From contig URYE01000051.1 in NCBI GenBank assembly GCA_900551945.1, positions 1 through 20,263 on the forward strand: a stretch of DNA of 20,263 nt. The letters are read 5' to 3'. This DNA comes from an uncultured Eubacterium sp. (GTDB taxonomy: Bacteria > Bacillota > Clostridia > Lachnospirales > Lachnospiraceae). The notes beneath the pieces are model-generated. The model saw only the letters and a program-made list of their open reading frames with translations. It was not told where the DNA came from and did no database searches. The translations under genes were made by a program, and so were the position numbers. Below are positions 16,167 to 20,263 of the stretch, piece after piece. Numbering within the stretch: position 1 is the first letter of the stretch; the number at the start of each line of letters is the position of its first letter.

Positions 16167-16260
16167 AAAAGGGTATTGTGATAACTAAATTTGATGAGTA
16201 TATACAATTAATGGTGTTTGGTTGCATATATTTTGAATGGGGTTATTGCGATACCTTTTA
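16167..16260 (+). terminator. Possible terminator of the DUF11 gene
   Basis: Arms 16167-16185 and 16242-16259 (AAAAGGGTATTGTGATAAC against GTTATTGCGATACCTTTT) pair almost fully with one bulge and G-U pairs, around a loop of about 56 nt, followed by a T-rich tract. The long loop makes it less certain than the other terminators. Confidence 0.45.
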
Positions 16261-16309
16261 ATTTATTATTAAAAATATATTAAGTTTTTGTATTATAGTT
16301 ATAAGGCAT

Positions 16310-16338
16310 TTGACAATTGTTTTTTTCTATATAATAAT
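16310..16338 (+). promoter_or_regulatory. Candidate promoter upstream of the second long hairpin
   Basis: A perfect -35 TTGACA (16310-16315) is followed by AATAAT at 17 bp (16333-16338), overlapping TATAAT at 14 bp (16330-16335). The transcript would run through the hairpin at 16391-16547 into the phosphoesterase gene. Confidence 0.5.
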
Positions 16339-16390
16339 AAGAACACTAATAATTATTATATAAAAATATAAGCTTATTTTTAGGTTTCTA

Positions 16391-16547
16391 GAGATAGGAT
16401 AAGTATATAAGCAAACACACACCAGTAAAAGCACAATCAATTATATTTGTAAGCCATCATCGAACAATTATGTTCGCTGTTGTCATACAAATACAATTGA
16501 CAGTTCTTTTAATGGTGCATTTATTGCTTATATATTTATCCTATCTT
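16391..16547 (+). repeat. Long imperfect palindrome (157 bp) upstream of the phosphoesterase
   Basis: Four nested stems account for most of the element: 16391-16414 with 16524-16547 (24 bp, G-U pairs allowed), 16421-16431 with 16506-16516 (10 of 11), 16437-16451 with 16486-16500 (14 of 15), and CGAACA/TGTTCG (16461-16466/16471-16476). No long ORF lies inside. With the possible terminator at 16167-16260 and the promoter at 16310, it explains most of the 558-bp gap before 16648. A structured leader RNA, small RNA or MITE are all possible. There is no T-run after the 3' arm and no clear target duplication. Confidence 0.6.
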
Positions 16548-16647
16548 ACGGAAGTTCTTTATAATATAAGATGTCAAAATTTAGGATGGTTAGTTAGGTA
16601 AGTAGTAGTGAGAATATGGCGTGGAGCTAAGGAATGGAGTATTTAAA

Positions 16648-17799
16648 ATGATGATGATTTTATGGGGAGTTGTTCCGATTTTGTTGTTGTTGCTTACTGT
16701 TATATATTTGTATAAAAAGATTAACAGTATAGTTAAATACTTTGGAGCAAAAGAAGATGTTAGTTATAGTAGTGTTAATGATAGTAAGATTAAGACTAAG
16801 TATAGGATTATATCAATTGGTATATTTGCGTTGTTAATTGCACCAGTTGTATTTTTTAAAATGACTTGGATTATTGTACTTTTGCACTTGTTTGTATTAC
16901 TTCTTGTAACAGATTTAGTTGTATGGATTATTGAAAAAATCGGACATAAAATAAATTCAACTACATTTCAAAGGATATATAAAAGTGGAATTATTGCAAT
17001 AGTAATTACTGCAATAATGATAACTTATGGATATTTTAATATTTTTAAGGTAATAGATACACAGTATACAGTTTATACAGAAAAGAACATACGAAGTGAA
17101 GGGTATAAAATACTTGTATTATCTGACCTTCATACGGGACTTACACTTAATGGTGAGCAGTTAGAGCAAAAGGTTGCTGAAATGTCTTATCAAAATCCAG
17201 ATGTTGTAATACTTGATGGTGATATTGTAGATGAGAGTACAACATTTGAACAAATGCAGGAAGCATTTTTAATATTATCAAAGATATCTAACCGTTATGG
17301 AATATATTATGTATATGGAAACCACGACAAAAACGCATATACATCAAAGCCTAATTATACACCAGAGCAACTTAAAGAAACTATTATATCAACAGGAATT
17401 AACATTCTTGAGGATACTACACAAGTAATTAATAACGAGCTTGTATTAATAGGCAGAGCTGATAAAGGCGATATGGTGAATGTAAGAAAAGATATATCTG
17501 AACTTGTAGATGGGTTGAATTCATCAATGGAATGGATTGTGCTTGACCATCAGCCAGCAGATTATAAATTATGTGAGCAAAATGGAGCTGATATGATAAT
17601 TTCAGGACATACTCATGCAGGACAGATATGGCCGATTGGCTTTTTAAGTAGTATATTACATCTTGATGAAATGAACTATGGATATAAAGTAAATAACAAT
17701 ATGACAGCAATCGTCACATCAGGAATAGCAGGTTGGGGCTTTCCACTTAGAACTTCTAAACATTCAGAATATTTAGTGATAAATATTGTTAATAAATAA
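16648..17799 (+). CDS. Membrane-anchored calcineurin-like metallophosphoesterase
   Basis: A two-metal phosphoesterase of about 383 residues. The N-terminal 140 residues carry four hydrophobic helices, so the enzyme is membrane-anchored. The catalytic domain starts near 155 and has all metallophosphatase motifs: D160-x-H162 in LSDLHTG, GD in ILDGDIVD, G224-N-H-D227, a lone His in DHQPADY, and G320-H-T-H323 in ISGHTHAGQIWPI. This matches the YkuE/YaeI-like group, whose members act on phospholipid- or cell-envelope-linked substrates; the substrate here is unknown. ATG 16648 has GGAG 8 nt upstream; an in-frame GTG at 16621 would add nine residues. A long hairpin precedes it. Confidence 0.9.
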   Translation: MMMILWGVVPILLLLLTVIYLYKKINSIVKYFGAKEDVSYSSVNDSKIKTKYRIISIGIFALLIAPVVFFKMTWIIVLLHLFVLLLVTDLVVWIIEKIGHKINSTTFQRIYKSGIIAIVITAIMITYGYFNIFKVIDTQYTVYTEKNIRSEGYKILVLSDLHTGLTLNGEQLEQKVAEMSYQNPDVVILDGDIVDESTTFEQMQEAFLILSKISNRYGIYYVYGNHDKNAYTSKPNYTPEQLKETIISTGINILEDTTQVINNELVLIGRADKGDMVNVRKDISELVDGLNSSMEWIVLDHQPADYKLCEQNGADMIISGHTHAGQIWPIGFLSSILHLDEMNYGYKVNNNMTAIVTSGIAGWGFPLRTSKHSEYLVINIVNK

Positions 17800-17834
17800 C
17801 CATAAGATTGTCATATATTTACATAATATTGTGC

Positions 17835-17862
17835 TTGCGTAATAATAAAAATATATTATAAT
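17835..17862 (+). promoter_or_regulatory. Promoter of the DHH phosphoesterase gene
   Basis: TTGCGT (17835-17840), a 16-bp spacer and a perfect TATAAT (17857-17862), 42 bp upstream of the ATG. Confidence 0.5.
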
Positions 17863-17903
17863 AACTTTATAAACGGGAAATTTGTGCGTTATGGAGGATT
17901 GTA

Positions 17904-18881
17904 ATGAAATTTTTAAGACAGTTTTTAAAATACAAGCATATATGTATACAGTGTCACAATAATCCAGACCCTGATACATTATCGTCTGCCTTAGGTTTAC
18001 ATTGTTATTTTACAGAGCATGGAATAGATACAAGGATTATATATGGTGGTTCTGATAGAATAAAGAAGCGCAATATACTTTATATGATTAAAGTGTGTGG
18101 GATACCAATAGAATATGTAGAAAGTGTTCCCAAAGATACAGAAATTCTTATAATTGTCGATGGTCAGTATGGGCAAGGGAATGTAGAGCGTTTTAATGCA
18201 CCCTTGATTGGAGTAGTTGACCATCATCTTCAAGTTATGGAAAAGAGTCAATATACATTTATAGACAATTCTTATCAAAGTTGTGCTACGATTGTGTGGC
18301 GTATGCTTACACATGAAGGATATAATGTAAAGGATAACTATAAGTTGTGTGTAGCACTGTTGTATGGGTTATACACAGATACAGCTTCTTATGGTGACTT
18401 ATTTAAAAAGTATGATGTACAAATGAGAAATGAATTAAGTGGAGATTATCCAGAGCTTGAAAGGCTTAAAAAGTCTTGCATGACAATAGAAGAACTGATG
18501 ATTGCAGGTGATGCGCTGCATAACATTTATATAGATACGAAAAGAAATTTTGCGTTAATCCCAGCAATTCATTGTGAGCAGTCAATACTTGGCATTATCG
18601 GAGATATGGCAATTCAAGTTGATATACTTAATTTTTGTGTAACATATACAGATGTTGAAAATGCTTATCAGATATCTATAAGGAGTTGTGACAGGAATAT
18701 TCATGCAAATGAAATTGCAAAGCATATCTGTGAAGGTATAGGAAATGGTGGAGGCCATCTTGATAAGGCGGGTGGTCGTATATTTCAAAAAATGGTGAAA
18801 AAGTTATACGGTGATAAGAGTATTCGACAGGTAATACTTGAAAGAGTAATAGAAATTGCAGATATAGTGCAATGTGATTAA
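17904..18881 (+). CDS. DHH/DHHA1-family phosphoesterase (NrnA-like)
   Basis: 325-residue cytosolic Mn-dependent phosphoesterase. The DHH domain has motif I H18-NNPD22-P-D24, a later Asp in ILIIVDGQ, and the name motif D106-H-H108 in GVVDHHLQ. The DHHA1 substrate domain has G282-G-G-H285 in GNGGGHLDKAGGRI. NrnA-type relatives degrade nano-RNA and dephosphorylate pAp, and others act on c-di-AMP products. Which substrate applies cannot be told, and the RecJ-like exonuclease branch is less likely at this length. ATG follows a strong GGAGG site. It is the first gene of a probable three-gene unit with the two DUF4230 genes (44-bp gap, no terminator seen). Confidence 0.9.
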   Translation: MKFLRQFLKYKHICIQCHNNPDPDTLSSALGLHCYFTEHGIDTRIIYGGSDRIKKRNILYMIKVCGIPIEYVESVPKDTEILIIVDGQYGQGNVERFNAPLIGVVDHHLQVMEKSQYTFIDNSYQSCATIVWRMLTHEGYNVKDNYKLCVALLYGLYTDTASYGDLFKKYDVQMRNELSGDYPELERLKKSCMTIEELMIAGDALHNIYIDTKRNFALIPAIHCEQSILGIIGDMAIQVDILNFCVTYTDVENAYQISIRSCDRNIHANEIAKHICEGIGNGGGHLDKAGGRIFQKMVKKLYGDKSIRQVILERVIEIADIVQCD

Positions 18882-18925
18882 AGTGATTGTTATTTATTGT
18901 GATATCAGATACTTAGGAGGATTAT

Positions 18926-19513
18926 TTGAGTAAAAAAATTATTAAAAAAATATTACTTATAGCTCTAACATTTCTTGTTTTTGCAAGTGCTTTATTTATA
19001 TGGAAAAAGGCAATCAAAAAGGAGAGTACTCGTCAAATAACGTATGATACAACATCAGCTTTAGAAAAAGTTCTTCAGATTAGTGAGTTGTATTCATATA
19101 AAACTACATATAATGGTGTAGCTTATGTGTATGACAAAGATGACAGTAGTAAAATATCATATTATGTATCGTATAATTCAACAGTAAAGGTTGGCATTAA
19201 TACAGAAGACATTAAAGTGGAAGCAGATGATGAAAATAAAAAAATAATTATAACACTTCCGCAGATTATGATTAAAGAAGTTGATGTTGATATGTCATCA
19301 CTTGATTATATATTTGAAGATAAAAGGGCAGAAACTTCCTTTGTGTCAAGAGATGCTTATCTTGCTTGTATAGATGATGTTAATAACGAGATTAATGAGA
19401 GTAGTGAAATATTTGAGCTTGGAAAACAAAATACAGAAACTATTATACGAGGTCTTGTTGAACCATTAATTGAAACTGACAATAGCGGTTATACACTTGA
19501 AGTTGTAAGATAA
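18926..19513 (+). CDS. DUF4230 protein, membrane-anchored
   Basis: 195 residues starting at TTG, which is supported by AGGAGG (18915-18920) 5 nt upstream. A short basic N-terminus (SKKIIKK) precedes one transmembrane helix (about 8-24), then an extracytoplasmic domain. It carries features of DUF4230: a helical start (ALEKVLQISELYSYKTTYNG), a beta-strand core (YYVSYNSTVKVGINTEDIKVEAD; KIIITLPQIMIKEVDVD) and a C-terminal helix. Function is unknown in this family. It is followed by a paralogue 41 bp downstream that differs mainly by having a lipoprotein signal. Confidence 0.82.
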   Translation: MSKKIIKKILLIALTFLVFASALFIWKKAIKKESTRQITYDTTSALEKVLQISELYSYKTTYNGVAYVYDKDDSSKISYYVSYNSTVKVGINTEDIKVEADDENKKIIITLPQIMIKEVDVDMSSLDYIFEDKRAETSFVSRDAYLACIDDVNNEINESSEIFELGKQNTETIIRGLVEPLIETDNSGYTLEVVR

Positions 19514-19554
19514 ATATAATAAGATTACCTATGAAAAACGAAAGGGTTTTGATT

Positions 19555-20154
19555 ATGAAAAAGATACTAATGGGTATTATCAGTATATTGTTAGTAGTGT
19601 CATTTGCAGGGTGTGGTACTGATAACACAACACAAGTTGATGAAATAAAATCAAGTCAAGTTACACTTAATAAAATGCAGGCTGTGTGTGAATTAGCAAC
19701 ACTTGAGTGCTTTTATCACAATACGGCTAAGTATAAAGATGTAGATAAGGTGTTGTGGTGGAATACTACAACGGAGCTTTGGATTGAGTATTCTGGCGTT
19801 GTTAAGATTGGCATTAAGCCAGAAAAACTTGATATGTCAGTAGATGGAAATGTTGTCACAATTACGATACCTGATGCTGAGATTTTAAGCTATACAGTAT
19901 ATCCTAATTCGCTTGACCCCGACAAGTATATTGTAGGTCAAGAAGGACTGTGGGCTAAGAGTATCAAGGCAAAAGACCAAACAGAAGCTTTTAAAGCAGC
20001 AGAGCAGAATATGAAAGAAACAGTAGAAGGTGATTACACTTTATTGTTGCAAGGACAACAAAGAGCACAGGAATTAATAGAGCGATACGTTAAAAATATA
20101 GGTGAAATAATAGGAACAGATTACGAGATTAAGTGGAATAAGGCACAGGAATAA
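19555..20154 (+). CDS. DUF4230 lipoprotein
   Basis: 199 residues. The lipoprotein signal is MKKILMGIISILLVVSFAGC, with the lipidated Cys at position 20 (Phe at -3 is a little unusual). The body parallels the previous gene: a helical start, ELWIEYSGVVKIGIKPEKLDM, then VVTITIPDAEILSYTV, then a Gln/Glu-rich C-terminal helix with GQQRAQELIERYVKN. This is the DUF4230 layout. ATG 19555 is preferred because AAAGGG (19541-19546) lies 8 nt upstream; ATG 19531 would put eight extra residues before the signal peptide. A weak hairpin (AGCAAA 20172-20177, TTTGCT 20190-20195) follows without a T-run. Function unknown; the lipid-anchored and TM-anchored pair may act together. Confidence 0.82.
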   Translation: MKKILMGIISILLVVSFAGCGTDNTTQVDEIKSSQVTLNKMQAVCELATLECFYHNTAKYKDVDKVLWWNTTTELWIEYSGVVKIGIKPEKLDMSVDGNVVTITIPDAEILSYTVYPNSLDPDKYIVGQEGLWAKSIKAKDQTEAFKAAEQNMKETVEGDYTLLLQGQQRAQELIERYVKNIGEIIGTDYEIKWNKAQE

Positions 20155-20263
20155 ATTTAATATTATCAATTAGCAAAGTAGATTATATGTTTGCTGAATT
20201 TAGGCTGTTGTAGTAAGAATGTCTTTGAATTTATATATTTTATATTATTTTATTATAATGTAA

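Noticed and set aside
16461..16476. Possible LexA (SOS) box, CGAAC...GTTCG
   Set aside because: The half-sites are 6 bp apart rather than the 4 bp of the Gram-positive consensus, and the sequence is the loop-closing stem of the long hairpin.

Overview
The window is low-GC, AT-rich DNA with AGGAGG-type ribosome binding sites and typical sigma-A promoters. The gene content (gmk-rpoZ, LytTR/GHKL two-component genes, FlxA-like proteins, DUF11 and DUF4230 proteins, YG-rich wall-binding repeats) points to a gut-type Clostridia, most likely Lachnospiraceae. The family is inferred from protein style, not from a marker gene. No rRNA, tRNA, integrase or transposase gene was seen.

Layout. (1) 1-3250: a yicC remnant that has lost its 5' half, then gmk and rpoZ as a tight pair, a 162-bp near-continuous long hairpin, and an rlmD-like rRNA methyltransferase ending at a strong terminator. 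(2) 3202-7920: two CRISPR arrays in tandem orientation. Each has 17 repeats of 30 bp and 16 spacers, and both read on the minus strand. Each sits in a duplicated cassette: conserved leader on the right, array, then the same bidirectional-looking terminator on the left. No cas gene lies in the window. Between the cassettes is a secreted LRR protein with wall-binding repeats. (3) 7981-13217: a small acidic protein, a LytTR response regulator, an AgrC-like GHKL kinase, then three charged, coiled-coil, signal-less proteins, the third FlxA-like. This looks like a cell-cell or environmental sensing module with its output genes. (4) 13238-15077: two neighbouring broken genes, an aldo/keto reductase with internal deletions behind a perfect consensus promoter, and a diguanylate cyclase split by one in-frame TAA. 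(5) 15238-16260: a DUF11 repeat protein. (6) 16310-20154: a second long hairpin element (157 bp), a membrane-anchored metallophosphoesterase, a DHH/DHHA1 phosphoesterase, and two tandem DUF4230 proteins (one membrane-anchored, one lipoprotein).

How it fits together. The left and right ends are housekeeping or conserved-hypothetical genes, while 3.2-15 kb is accessory. The most unusual structure is the duplicated, cas-less CRISPR cassette. Each copy keeps a complete transcription unit (leader, array, terminator), but the repeat allele differs between copies (CTT versus CCT at the same position), and array 2 retains four older variant repeats at its leader-distal end. The two long hairpins at 1723-1884 and 16391-16547 are unexplained by any gene. 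Start codons were moved inward from the longest possible ORF in several genes where a Shine-Dalgarno sequence decided the case.
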